Positions 28,601 to 37,562 of a DNA stretch of 64,000 nucleotides are shown in pieces. The stretch covers positions 310,001 to 374,000 of the forward strand of contig NZ_JANQJQ010000043.1 in NCBI RefSeq assembly GCF_028281565.1. Reading direction: 5' to 3'. Both the position numbers and the translations under genes were made by a program. Each line of letters starts with the position of its first letter. Position 1 is the first letter of the stretch. This DNA is from Seonamhaeicola sp. Its GTDB lineage: Bacteria > Bacteroidota > Bacteroidia > Flavobacteriales > Flavobacteriaceae. A model generated the notes under the pieces. It made no database searches. It was not told the DNA's origin and worked only from the letters and a program-made list of their open reading frames with translations.

Positions 28601-28740
28601 TCAATATCGGATACCTGTCCTTTAATAGTTTGGGTTTGGCCAAAAGCCGTATTCATACTAATAGAACAAATAAATGCAATAAGAAAAGCCTTGAATTGCC
28701 ATTCTTTGAATAGCGTTCTTTCAAGTAAGTTGATTTTCAT
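25624..28740 (-). CDS. SusC-family TonB-dependent receptor (copy 2)
   Basis: A 1038-residue outer-membrane importer: signal peptide (to about NTAFGQ, residue 35), carboxypeptidase-regulatory-like domain (TIKGQVSDIDGEP...DFDGNYEI), plug (DEVVVVGYGTQKKKE, LYVVDGIPFDEDPRLS, AAIYGTRGAGGVILITTKK) and barrel ending GVQLSF. The first ~110 residues are close to copy 1; the extracellular loop regions differ strongly, as expected if the imported oligosaccharide differs. It heads the second SusC-SusD-lipoprotein-haloperoxidase operon and is divergent from the intact sulfatase at 29248. Confidence 0.93.
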   Translation of the reverse strand: MKINLLERTLFKEWQFKAFLIAFICSISMNTAFGQTQTIKGQVSDIDGEPLVGATVIVTGTSTGAVTDFDGNYEIKATAGSKLQFSYLGYIDKVITVGSNTTINVTLDEDLATLDEVVVVGYGTQKKKEVTGAVGQIKAETLVQNATADLGNALQGQIAGVSVTAQDGEPGAESNIVIRGVSSLTGTTSPLYVVDGIPFDEDPRLSIEEIESIDVLKDAASAAIYGTRGAGGVILITTKKTKPGVMKISLNSWYGIQRITSGTPLLDTEQWIYARNISEQNNPTPTWWDNTWTRLRNGVGRATNNSSQVDLVEQDQQPIQNHSLNIAGGKEGLTYNLTAAFFSQDGAIINTGHERFNLRANSQFKSGKWNVQTGLAFRLEERNRPAYQLLYQAFRNLPYQDQVDLDADTVEQAGNINDTEANQVSQQLTRLRQTDTDQIDNFQANMTARYDITKNLSYSLRGGISLTNNTRKQVTPQFDVTDQDGNIVPRFQRSGITNTSGRISRWTVENILNYKKSFGSHNFVLTAVYSAQSTKRTNFFATRLDLRNNDLLTLDNTTADPDAGNGSIWLNNTQSLTGILGRLQYNYKGKYLFSASIRRDGSSQFGINNVYGNFPSATIGWNVSDEAFWAPLKRTVTSFKTRASIGTVGNDRFQPYSDEAVIVPELDYTFGPTEANRLVLGAIQTGFANQNVKWETTVSKNIGFDLGLFKNKLTITGDFYQTDKEDLLLPLLIPPSTGAGGNGQVILNVGDMTNKGMEWAVNYKHRGKLSWNVAATYTQNRNKVTKMSGTNKLLYLANSQPYRFGPTTDEVKVIAEGYEAGSFFLIKTDGIIRTQEELDEYSQLTTGSTPQLGDTRLVDANGDGVINVDDQVYAGSAVPDFEAGLNFNANYKGFDFAMQWYGTYGAEIINGNKAFTYSQGVHRDRVYQWSPQNPTSNIPLYQGSNHNNVRGRNDTWLEDGSFARLKNITFGYSIPKKYLEPHNITKIRVYLSGQNLITLTDYTGYDPEVGGTGISTSGLDRGAYPFTSAFRLGVQLSF

Positions 28741-29163
28741 ATTTTGTTAGTTTTAAATGTTTGAATAGACAAAATTGTGTAAAAAAGCCAATTTACAGGG
28801 AAACAAATGGTCTATTCATGAGAACAAAAGTTCTAAATGTTACTTATTGTTAAAAATTATATTATTTTAAATATCTGATAATTAGATGTTTATGATTTTT
28901 TGTTGGTTTTATAGTTGAATGCTTGTTCATATATGAAAAACTATTTGGAATTTGTTTAAATGCGTTGCAATGTTTCTCAGTGCACCATAAGGAGATGGTT
29001 TTTAATGGTGTTGGGATCTTAAAAATTAATACTATTTTTCTGCTTTTGTATAGAGTTTCTGTTTGAAAACTGGAAGCCGTTTTTTGAAAAGTTTAGATGA
29101 AAATAGTATAAATCATTAGGAGGTTTTTAACCTTTCGCTTTCATGCCATAATATGTTACAAAG
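28741..29163. promoter_or_regulatory. Divergent promoter region SusC copy 2 / sulfatase
   Basis: A 507-bp spacer runs between divergent genes. Bases 28741-28795 match the leader of SusC copy 1. The middle is AT-rich and holds no gene. Its right end carries the GGTAA pair described separately. Confidence 0.5.
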
Positions 29164-29189
29164 GGTAAATTATGATAAGATTAAGGTAA
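29164..29189 (+). promoter_or_regulatory. GGTAA-N16-GGTAA operator candidate (sulfatase)
   Basis: Perfect GGTAA half-sites at 29164 and 29185, 21 bp apart, 59 bp ahead of the sulfatase start. A TATGTTTC sequence at 29203, close to the Bacteroidota -7 element TAnnTTTG, follows. Confidence 0.7.
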
Positions 29190-29247
29190 ATCTTTAGGAG
29201 CTTATGTTTCAGGTTCAAAGTAATTTTACAACCTGAAATTTTGTCAA

Positions 29248-32217
29248 ATGATGAAACTAGATTCCTTAAAGATTAGTATGGTGAGTGTCATGCTCCTGTT
29301 TACAATAAACATGTTTACTCAGACTGCAGGTACGCGTCCCAATATTATCGTTATTCTGGCAGATGATTTAGGATATGGCGATGTTGGTTTTAACAGGGAT
29401 GCTTACAATAGTACGCATCCGTTTCCAGCTGAACGAGGCATCATACCAACACCTAATATAGATGCATTAGCCAACAATGGTATTATTTGTAGAAATGCGC
29501 ATGTAGCCCATCCGTTTTGTGGCCCTAGTAGGGTTGGATTGTTAACGGGGATGATGCCCCACCGAATCGGTGCACAATACAATTTGCCTAATGATATAAC
29601 CACAACATTGGGAGTGCCGACTGAGGAAACTTATTTTTCTAAAGTACTTCAGGATTCTGACTATAACACAGCTGCCATTGGTAAATGGCATTTGGGTTTC
29701 GAGCATGGATCTTATCAACCTTTGGATAGAGGTTTTGACTATTTCTTTGGCATGTTAGGAGGCGGAAAAAACTATTTTGAAAGTATCTATGAAGACAATT
29801 TTTACAACCGGCTTGGAGGAAGTAACCCAGTAACAAATGAGTATCAGGATCCTTTATGGAGAGATAGGGGGTATGTTCCAGAAAGCGAATTTAGCGATGC
29901 GCCTGAAGAAGATTATCTAACAGATGTCCTTACAGATGAGGCTATAGCCTATATTGCAACAAATGCACCTTTGTCTGATCCATTTTTTATGTATTTATCT
30001 TATAATGCACCACATACACCCTTACAGGCTCCGGCAGCTGAAATTGCACAGTTCAAATTGGATAACCCTAATTTTGAAAGTTTAGTTAATAATAGTGATT
30101 ATATTAAAAATTCTAACCCAGTTACAAAATTGCCCGCTGAAGATCAGCAAGCAAAAATAGATGAATTAACAGAGGCCCGGGTTACCTACGCTACCATGGT
30201 GGCCAATATGGATAAAAACATAGGTAGGGTTATTGCCGAGTTGCAAAAGGATATGACGGAGTTTAATAATACCTTAATCATATTTTTAAGCGACAACGGT
30301 GGTTATACTTTTAGTAAAGGTGCAGTGAATTGGCCGCTTGACGCTTTAAAAGGAAGCGTGAAAGAAGGCGGGCATAAAGTGCCTATGTTTGTACACTGGC
30401 CGGCTCAAATTACCACCCCGGCTACTTACGATCATCAATTGAGTTCTTTAGATCTATACCCTACTCTGGTGAATTTAGCCGGTAATAACCTTATGCCTGT
30501 TGATAAAACCTTAGATGGTGTAGACTTTATGGATGATTTAATTGCGGGTAGTGATGCCAGGCCTGATGAAACGGTAATTATTATGAGGCCGCAAAATGGG
30601 TTTCACAATGGAGGGCTTTCCAACGGGAAATGGAAAATAGTTAAAACGGCCGGTGGTGCCTGGAAATTGTATGATATTTTGACTGATCCTGGAGAAACTA
30701 CTGATGTAAGAGCAACCGAGACCAATGCCGAACAGATTATTCAGGATATGTTAGACGATGCTATAGGCATCGTGAAAGATTTTAAAGATGTAAAGCCGGC
30801 CTGGTATGATAATGACGGTGATGGCAGTGGGCACCCCCATAGTTTCTTGTGGGATGACGGCACCTTACCGGCATATGATGCCTTATTTGAAAGTCCATTG
30901 CTGTTACTTGAGAGTCAAATAAGTGAAATAAGCATTACCGGTGAAACGGATGCCATTGAGGGAGAAACTAACGGTGTGTTTACCGTAAGTTTACCCGAAG
31001 GTATCCATGCTGGAGAAGATATTGATGTTACCTATAGCATAAGTGGGAATACCACCAATGGTACCGACTATCCAACCTTGCCCGGAACAGTTACTATTGC
31101 TAATGGTACAAACAGCACGGATATAACTATTGTAGCAGCAGCAGATGGTTTAGATGAGACCAGTGAAACGCTTACACTTACCCTACAATCAACAAGTGTA
31201 GGAACGGTAAACAATACCCCGGCAAGTATTTTTGTGTTGGATGCTATTGTTCCAACTACATTAACGGCCGGTGATATTGCAATAGTTGGTTTTAAAGCAG
31301 AGGGTACCAATAATGGAGCTGTTGCCTTTATGCTTTTAAAGGATATAACCGCAACCACTAAAATTTCAATTTCCAACAGATCATGGAAAGGGACTCAGGA
31401 TGGCTGGACTGGAGACTATAGTGTGGATGATGTTTGGACCTGGACTGCCGGAGCGGCGTTTAACACAGGCGATATTTTTAAATTAGATTCCGATGGCCAG
31501 GTAAAACATGTCATTGGTGATTCTGAAGTTGTTGTTGGAACCATGTCTCATGACCATACAGGAAAATCCTCTGAAAGTAGCGATGGTGATTTTGATATGG
31601 CAACCGGAGGTGATGGGATCTTAATTTACCAGGCAGATCCGTTTGTTTTGCCAACAGATCCTAATTCCAGCCAATGGATCACCGGGTTGAATACCAATGG
31701 TGGTTGGGGCACCGGTGGTGGCAATACGTTTTGTGCATTACCCACTGCTTTGACCAATGGTGTGAATGCCAATGCAGTTGGTACCGATCAGGATAATGGT
31801 ATTTACACCGGAGCACTTTCCGGTTCACCGTCACAATTAAGGGCCAGTATTAATAACCCCGCAAATTGGTCAACGTCTGAATCGACTAATTATAACTTAT
31901 GGCCTTTTGATCAGACAGTGAGTTCTGTTTCCGGACAAATTGGTTCTTCGGGAACTTTGAATGTTGAAGATGTGTCAATTTCTAACCTTCGTGTTTATCC
32001 AAACCCTGCACAAGATTATATTAATTTGAGCTTTAAAAGGTCAGCCCAAAAGTTAGCCATAGAATTAATTTCCGTAACAGGGCAATTAATTAAAAAAGTT
32101 GAAAGAACGAATATACACAGATCCAAAATTGATGTGTCTGATTTACCAAAAGGGACATACATTTTAAAGGTATTTGCGGATAACAAATTGTCAATCAAAA
32201 AAGTTGTCAAAATATAA
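29248..32217 (+). CDS. S1-family sulfatase with Calx-beta-like and T9SS domains
   Basis: A 989-residue surface sulfatase. The signal peptide covers about residues 1-26; the catalytic alkaline-phosphatase-like fold runs from about 30 to 540, with metal ligands in ILADDLGYGD (Asp39/40), formylglycine precursor Cys91 in FCGPSR, AAIGKWHLGF, and LSDNGG. Next come a Calx-beta-like domain (about 565-665; EGETNGVFTVSLPEG, TDYPTLPGTVTI, DETSETLTLTL), a ~220-residue beta domain with WKGTQDGW, and a T9SS sorting domain (about 905-989; NLRVYPNPAQDY...GTYILKVF). It probably removes sulfate from intact polymer at the surface. Maturation needs an FGE or anSME enzyme encoded elsewhere. A truncated copy of its start lies at 17608. 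Confidence 0.88.
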   Translation: MMKLDSLKISMVSVMLLFTINMFTQTAGTRPNIIVILADDLGYGDVGFNRDAYNSTHPFPAERGIIPTPNIDALANNGIICRNAHVAHPFCGPSRVGLLTGMMPHRIGAQYNLPNDITTTLGVPTEETYFSKVLQDSDYNTAAIGKWHLGFEHGSYQPLDRGFDYFFGMLGGGKNYFESIYEDNFYNRLGGSNPVTNEYQDPLWRDRGYVPESEFSDAPEEDYLTDVLTDEAIAYIATNAPLSDPFFMYLSYNAPHTPLQAPAAEIAQFKLDNPNFESLVNNSDYIKNSNPVTKLPAEDQQAKIDELTEARVTYATMVANMDKNIGRVIAELQKDMTEFNNTLIIFLSDNGGYTFSKGAVNWPLDALKGSVKEGGHKVPMFVHWPAQITTPATYDHQLSSLDLYPTLVNLAGNNLMPVDKTLDGVDFMDDLIAGSDARPDETVIIMRPQNGFHNGGLSNGKWKIVKTAGGAWKLYDILTDPGETTDVRATETNAEQIIQDMLDDAIGIVKDFKDVKPAWYDNDGDGSGHPHSFLWDDGTLPAYDALFESPLLLLESQISEISITGETDAIEGETNGVFTVSLPEGIHAGEDIDVTYSISGNTTNGTDYPTLPGTVTIANGTNSTDITIVAAADGLDETSETLTLTLQSTSVGTVNNTPASIFVLDAIVPTTLTAGDIAIVGFKAEGTNNGAVAFMLLKDITATTKISISNRSWKGTQDGWTGDYSVDDVWTWTAGAAFNTGDIFKLDSDGQVKHVIGDSEVVVGTMSHDHTGKSSESSDGDFDMATGGDGILIYQADPFVLPTDPNSSQWITGLNTNGGWGTGGGNTFCALPTALTNGVNANAVGTDQDNGIYTGALSGSPSQLRASINNPANWSTSESTNYNLWPFDQTVSSVSGQIGSSGTLNVEDVSISNLRVYPNPAQDYINLSFKRSAQKLAIELISVTGQLIKKVERTNIHRSKIDVSDLPKGTYILKVFADNKLSIKKVVKI

Positions 32218-32240
32218 ATCGAATTCAAGTTAATAGTGCT

Positions 32241-32381
32241 AAAAAGAGGCTGTCTAAAAAGTACTAAAACTGTCATTCTGAATTAGTTTCAGAATCTTAT
32301 CTTGATGGTTATCAGTTGCTATGAGAACCTGAAATAAATTCAGGTTGACAAAACCTCCACTGTTTAGTCAGCCTCTTTTTT
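32241..32381. repeat. Hairpin-rich ~140-bp element with inverted ends
   Basis: The ends AAAAAGAGGCTG(TCTAAA) and (TTTAGT)CAGCCTCTTTTT form a long terminal inverted repeat. Inside are two smaller hairpins: TTCTGAA/TTCAGAA at 32276-32294 and AACCTGAA/TTCAGGTT at 32326-32346. It has the form of a non-autonomous dispersed element, and its right end with a T run can also act as a terminator for the sulfatase. Confidence 0.6.
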
Positions 32382-32423
32382 CTTCAAATAATTTTGTCTG
32401 CCTTCCCTCAGGTTTAATAGCAT

Positions 32424-32449
32424 GGTAATATAGGCTATGTTAAGGGTAA
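32424..32449 (+). promoter_or_regulatory. GGTAA-N16-GGTAA operator candidate (third SusC operon)
   Basis: Perfect half-sites at 32424 and 32445. The stretch CATGGTAATATAGG before the spacer is nearly the same as that at 48429-48442. It lies 150 bp ahead of SusC. Confidence 0.72.
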
Positions 32450-32599
32450 ATAATGATATTTAAAGTCCTTTTTCAATATCTAATTTTACTGCAGTAAATC
32501 AAGAAAAACCTTTGTGTTTATTGAGTTGTTGGATGTTTTGGTTCAAAATGTCCAACCGGATAATTCTATAATAAAAACAAGCTAATTAAACTTAAGCAA

Positions 32600-35500
32600 A
32601 TGAAAGTTAAAAGCGTTTTATTTACGAGAAATTTACTGAGCAAATCCATGCTTTTTATGTTTCTGTTTTTCACTTGTATTATGCAGGCGCAAACCGGAAC
32701 CTTAACAGTAAAAGGTGTTGTTTCAGGTGAAGACGGCATGCCAATTCCTGGGGCATCCGTTATTCTTGTAAAAGAAGGAAAAACAACAGGAGCAGTTACA
32801 GATTTTGACGGTGTCTATACTATTGAAGCCAGTATTGGAGATACTCTGACTTTTAGCTATTTGGGTATGACTACGCAGTCGTTAAAAGTAATAGGGGATC
32901 AATTAAATGTAGTCCTGATCGCGGAAGTAGATGAGTTGGAAGAAGTAGTTGTAATTGGTTATGGTGCAGTTAAGAAAAAAGAGTTAACAGGTGCCGTAAC
33001 TCAGGTAAAAGCCGAGGCTTTGGAGAAAATCGTAAGCGCGGATCTGGGATCGGCATTACAGGGACAGGCTGCAGGTGTTAATGTAGTGGCTTCATCCACA
33101 CCGGGAGGTGATTCGGAAATTTTGATCAGAGGTATTACGTCTTTAGATAACAACACACCATTATACGTAGTTGATGGGATTGTTCAGGAAGGTGACCCAA
33201 GGATTCCTCCAACAGATATTGAGACCATTGATATTTTAAAAGATGCGGCTTCTACAGCTATCTATGGAGCTCGGGGAGCAACAGGAGTCATCATTATTAC
33301 TACCAAACAAGGTAAGCCGGGGTCATTACAGGTAAGATATAACGGGAATTATGCTATTCAAAGAAGACAAGCAGCCGTGCCGTTAATGAACTCTGTTGAG
33401 CAGACTTACTTTGATGTTGTAACCCAAAGAAATACAGGCGGAGCATTTGATGATGAAGTAAGACTACAGTTATTACAAAATCCTATTCAATTTCAAAATG
33501 AAACCAATCTGAATGATATTTTATTCAGACAGGATGTGCCGACACAAACCCATAATTTAAATATTTCCGGAGGCACAGAAGATATTACATATAACGTCGC
33601 ACTGGGATTTTTCGATCAGGAGGGCATACAGGTAAATTCTGCATACAAGCGCTTTAATACACGTTTTAACACCGTATATCAAAAGAATAAGGTTAGAATT
33701 CAATCAAGCCTTGCCTTTATTCAGGATGACAGAGATATTCCCCAGGGAAATTTACTATCACAGGCTATTGTATACAGACCAACACAAAATGGTTTGGATC
33801 TGGACAGTTTTGATGAGCTGGAACAAGGTGGTGATGATGTAAATCGTTTAGGCTGGGTCTTAGAAAGCCTGAGAACCGAGCAAAACCAAAAAAGTGTCAG
33901 AACCAATGCTTCTTTTCGTTTGGATTATGACATTACTAAAGACCTTAAGTTTACAAGTAATATTGGTCTTACCACTTTTAATACATTCAGAAAGGATTAC
34001 AGGCCTTATCAGGAAATTTTCAATACGCAGGGTATCCTGCAATCGCAACCTATAAATAGCTATATAGATAACAGAACCAATTATAACAGGTCCTTAAATA
34101 TTAATGCCGGTTTAACCTATCAAAAAGTAGTTGCTGATGATCATAAATTCACGTTTACATTTTTTGCAGATCGCGAAAGGTATCAAAATGAAGCCTTTAG
34201 AGCGAGACGTTTGGAGGCTACGAATCCTGATGCCCGCGTATTAAATTTGGCCACCGGAGACCAAAGCGTGACATCTGGGTTTGATTATACAACAACCAGA
34301 ATTGGTACCATTGGTCGTGTGCTTTATGGTTATAAAGGGCGTTACTTATTAAGTGCCAGTGTACGTAGGGACGGATCTTCCCTGGTTTCATATCTGGTGT
34401 CTCCAAAAAAGCAATGGGGTACGTTTCCGGGGGTGTCTTTCGCATGGAATGCTTCTGATGAACCTTTTTGGGCTAAATATGCAGGCACTATAAATAATTT
34501 CAAAGTAAGGTTGTCTCATGGTACCATAGGAAATGATCGTGTGAGGCCCTATTCATTTATTCCGGGGATAGAACAAAATATCAATTATATAGGAAATACC
34601 GGTACTGATGACGGTGTTAGTTTAGGAGCAACGCAACTTGATTTTGCAAATAAAACATTAAAGTGGGAGTCCACTACAACATCCAATATTGGAATAGATC
34701 TTGGGTTTCTAAGGAATAAGCTAACACTTACCGCTGAATATTATTATGCGGATAAGGAAGACATGCTTTTCCCGGTATTCCTGCCATTATCAGCAGGAGG
34801 AGGAAATAATGCAACAGTGACCCTTAATGTTGGTAATATGGTTAATAAAGGATTGGAGTTAACGGCGGCGTACAGAGGTAATGTTGGCAAGGTAAGATTT
34901 AGAATGAATGGTACTTTTTCCACTAACGAAAATGAAATAACCAAAATAAACGGGAATACGGATTTTCAGTTAACCAATGATTTCGGCTTGGTAGGCAGAG
35001 CGCCTCAGCAGTCCAGGGTGACAGCTTTGGCACTGGGCCATGAAGCCGGAGCCTTTTTTCTCTGGAGAACAGACGGTATTATTGATACGGAAGAAAAATT
35101 AGCTGAATACCAGTTAATAGATAACAATGCACGAATGGGAGATACCAGATTTATTGATCAGAACAATGATGGTGTTTTGGATGATAATGACCGGGTTTAT
35201 AGTGGCAGTGGATTACCAAAGTATGAACTAGGGTATACTTTAAATCTAAATTATAAAAGTTGGGATTTCTCTATGAATTGGTATGCCGCTTTGGGTCAGG
35301 AAATCATGAATGGTTTTGATGCCTGGGCCTATGGTTTCGGTAGGCATAAGGATTTAATTTATCAATGGTCTGAGGTGAACAGGGATTCTCCAATACCGGC
35401 CTATAGAAATGATGTGCGAAGACATCCAAACTATTTGGGATATAGTGATCTGTGGCTGGAAGATGGGTCTTATTTGAGATTAAGACAGGTGTCTTTGGGA

Positions 35501-35701
35501 TATGCCATTCCTAAAAGAACAGTGGAGAAATGGGGTCTGAAATATTTAAGGTTTTATGTAAGAACCCAAAACCCTTTGACCATTACCAAATATTCCGGCT
35601 ATAACCCGGAAATTGGGGGAGGGATTGTGTCCAGAGGATTGGATAAAGACACAGGACCTATTTCAATCCAATATCTGTTTGGAATGAATTTGAACTTTTA
35701 A
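32600..35701 (+). CDS. SusC-family TonB-dependent receptor (third triad)
   Basis: A 1033-residue importer: signal peptide ending IMQAQ (about 31), carboxypeptidase-regulatory-like domain (TVKGVVSGEDGMPIPGAS...DFDGVYTI), plug (EEVVVIGYGAVKKKE, LYVVDGIVQEGDPR, AIYGARGATGVIIITTKQG) and a barrel ending GMNLNF. It is more distant from the two - strand SusC proteins than they are from each other. It is first gene of SusC-SusD-lipoprotein, with a candidate operator upstream, and no haloperoxidase gene follows this triad. Confidence 0.93.
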   Translation: MKVKSVLFTRNLLSKSMLFMFLFFTCIMQAQTGTLTVKGVVSGEDGMPIPGASVILVKEGKTTGAVTDFDGVYTIEASIGDTLTFSYLGMTTQSLKVIGDQLNVVLIAEVDELEEVVVIGYGAVKKKELTGAVTQVKAEALEKIVSADLGSALQGQAAGVNVVASSTPGGDSEILIRGITSLDNNTPLYVVDGIVQEGDPRIPPTDIETIDILKDAASTAIYGARGATGVIIITTKQGKPGSLQVRYNGNYAIQRRQAAVPLMNSVEQTYFDVVTQRNTGGAFDDEVRLQLLQNPIQFQNETNLNDILFRQDVPTQTHNLNISGGTEDITYNVALGFFDQEGIQVNSAYKRFNTRFNTVYQKNKVRIQSSLAFIQDDRDIPQGNLLSQAIVYRPTQNGLDLDSFDELEQGGDDVNRLGWVLESLRTEQNQKSVRTNASFRLDYDITKDLKFTSNIGLTTFNTFRKDYRPYQEIFNTQGILQSQPINSYIDNRTNYNRSLNINAGLTYQKVVADDHKFTFTFFADRERYQNEAFRARRLEATNPDARVLNLATGDQSVTSGFDYTTTRIGTIGRVLYGYKGRYLLSASVRRDGSSLVSYLVSPKKQWGTFPGVSFAWNASDEPFWAKYAGTINNFKVRLSHGTIGNDRVRPYSFIPGIEQNINYIGNTGTDDGVSLGATQLDFANKTLKWESTTTSNIGIDLGFLRNKLTLTAEYYYADKEDMLFPVFLPLSAGGGNNATVTLNVGNMVNKGLELTAAYRGNVGKVRFRMNGTFSTNENEITKINGNTDFQLTNDFGLVGRAPQQSRVTALALGHEAGAFFLWRTDGIIDTEEKLAEYQLIDNNARMGDTRFIDQNNDGVLDDNDRVYSGSGLPKYELGYTLNLNYKSWDFSMNWYAALGQEIMNGFDAWAYGFGRHKDLIYQWSEVNRDSPIPAYRNDVRRHPNYLGYSDLWLEDGSYLRLRQVSLGYAIPKRTVEKWGLKYLRFYVRTQNPLTITKYSGYNPEIGGGIVSRGLDKDTGPISIQYLFGMNLNF

Positions 35702-35786
35702 TGAAAAATATAACTAGATAGTTGTTATGAAATGCGCATAATTAATCATTTCAATATCTGACATCTAAAACAATAAATATAAACAG

Positions 35787-37556
35787 ATGAAACATATCAT
35801 TTTAAAATCTATAATGTTAATCTTCACCATAGCCACCATGTGCTCTTGTGCGGATAATGAGTTTCTTCAGGAACAAAATCCAAATATAATTGGCGTTGAC
35901 CGGTTTTGGAGGAATTTAACAGAAACGGGTGCAGGGTTAAATACGGTGTACCAGACATTACACCACCCGGCCGTATTGAATGTTATAGCGGAAGCGCTCC
36001 GCTCTGATATGGGGTATCCGGGATATGGACGTCCAATTCCACAAAACACCGAGGATTTTTACCTGCATACCTATAATGGAGGTACTAACGAAATCATTGA
36101 TAAATGGCAAACTTGCTATCAGGGGATTTTCAGGGCTAACCAGGTGATTGAAGCGCTTGATAATATCAAAGATACGATTGAAGACGAGGCTGAATGGACC
36201 TCTCAAATGGCACAAGCCAGGTTTTTTAGAGGTTTGTTCCATTACTATTTATATACTACCTATAATGAGGGAAGCATAATTATCAGGGATTTTGTACCGA
36301 TAACCAATGAAGACTATGCTAAAGCACTTTCTCCGGCAGAGGATGTCATTGCCTTTGTTCGTCAGGATTTGGAGTATGCCTATGCCAACTTATATAAAAA
36401 AGGAGGGTACCCAAGTGGAGACATTACCAGAGTCACTTCCGGTGCTGCGGCCACAATTTTAGGGCATACTTATTTACAGCATTTAGAATATAATAAGGCC
36501 ATGCCATACTTTGAGGATGTCATCAACAATCATGACTATGAGCTTGAAAGTGATCTGGATAAAATGTTTACAAATGCCGGAGAATTTAATAGTGAATCCA
36601 TTTTTGAGATTAATTTCAGCGCCATTGATGCAGATCTGACAAATGAAAGTAGGTGGACCGGAGAAACAGGAACGAATTGGTTAAATCAACAAACTTCCAA
36701 TACCCGGGGAGCCGTAGGGCCTGCCTGGATAGCATATGCCTATAAAACGGAACCTATGGATCCTTTGGACTCCAGAAACTACTATATCGATCCGGATACC
36801 GGTCTTACGCTAAGAAATGTGCCGTTAAGAGCGTCATCCATGATGGCATTGGTAGATGACGCACAAACTATATATTACGAAGTGCAAACCAGTGCATACC
36901 CAAGATTTCATGGCACCGCCTGGGGCTTTGCATGGTGGAAAAAATATACAAATCATGATATAGTTGCCACTGAAGGTCAATTACCTACAGGCGCTTCCAC
37001 GTTATCAGAGAAAAATGTGGTTGTTAACAGGTTAGCAGAAGTGATTTTAATGCAAGCGGAATGTAAAATTAAAACAGGCGATGTCACAGGTGCTTTGGAA
37101 TTGATTAATGAGGTTAGAAAACGTTGGGGCCTGGTGTTACTTGGTGCCCAGGGTGGCGATTTTAACCGGACTTATGATGATGTGGTATATGATGAAGGTT
37201 CTTTAATGAGGCATTTAATGTACGTAGAGAAACCTTTGGAAATGTCAATTGAGGGCCATGCTATTCGTTGGCTGGATTTTATCAGATGGGAAAAATCAGA
37301 AGGATACAGTTTTACTGATAGATTACAAGAATTGTCTGATGTTGTACTATACGGTGTTAACTTCACTTATATAAATGAAGAAGGAATTACCAGAACCCGA
37401 TTCAATTTTCCTTCTTTGGAAGGAGCCCAGCCAGCCGGTGCCCATATAGTTGTCGATTATGAGTATGATACTTCCGCTTTAAATTATAACGAAAGCACAC
37501 AGCGATATTACCCCATTCCATTTGCAGAGGCTAATGCAAACCCTAATATAAATTAA
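35787..37556 (+). CDS. SusD/RagB-family lipoprotein (third triad)
   Basis: A 589-residue SusD-like lipoprotein (Cys21 in MCSC, followed by ADNEFLQEQNPN). Family marks: GAGLNTVYQTLH, QARFFRGLFHYYLYTTYNEG, LILMQAECKIKTGDVTGAL, LINEVRKRWGL and MRHLMYVEKPLEMSIEGHAIRWLDF. It partners with the SusC 85 bp upstream and is followed within 6 bp by the binding lipoprotein, so the three form one operon. Confidence 0.9.
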   Translation: MKHIILKSIMLIFTIATMCSCADNEFLQEQNPNIIGVDRFWRNLTETGAGLNTVYQTLHHPAVLNVIAEALRSDMGYPGYGRPIPQNTEDFYLHTYNGGTNEIIDKWQTCYQGIFRANQVIEALDNIKDTIEDEAEWTSQMAQARFFRGLFHYYLYTTYNEGSIIIRDFVPITNEDYAKALSPAEDVIAFVRQDLEYAYANLYKKGGYPSGDITRVTSGAAATILGHTYLQHLEYNKAMPYFEDVINNHDYELESDLDKMFTNAGEFNSESIFEINFSAIDADLTNESRWTGETGTNWLNQQTSNTRGAVGPAWIAYAYKTEPMDPLDSRNYYIDPDTGLTLRNVPLRASSMMALVDDAQTIYYEVQTSAYPRFHGTAWGFAWWKKYTNHDIVATEGQLPTGASTLSEKNVVVNRLAEVILMQAECKIKTGDVTGALELINEVRKRWGLVLLGAQGGDFNRTYDDVVYDEGSLMRHLMYVEKPLEMSIEGHAIRWLDFIRWEKSEGYSFTDRLQELSDVVLYGVNFTYINEEGITRTRFNFPSLEGAQPAGAHIVVDYEYDTSALNYNESTQRYYPIPFAEANANPNIN

Positions 37557-37562
37557 GAGACT

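Larger units (their letters stand above)
17765..29486. repeat. Tandem duplication, copy 2 (about 11.7 kb)
   Basis: It repeats the order of 6361-17764: haloperoxidase fusion, lipoprotein, SusD, SusC, and the beginning of the divergent sulfatase, which here is complete. The right edge is placed inside the sulfatase gene, at the point where copy 1 stops matching. Confidence 0.75.
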
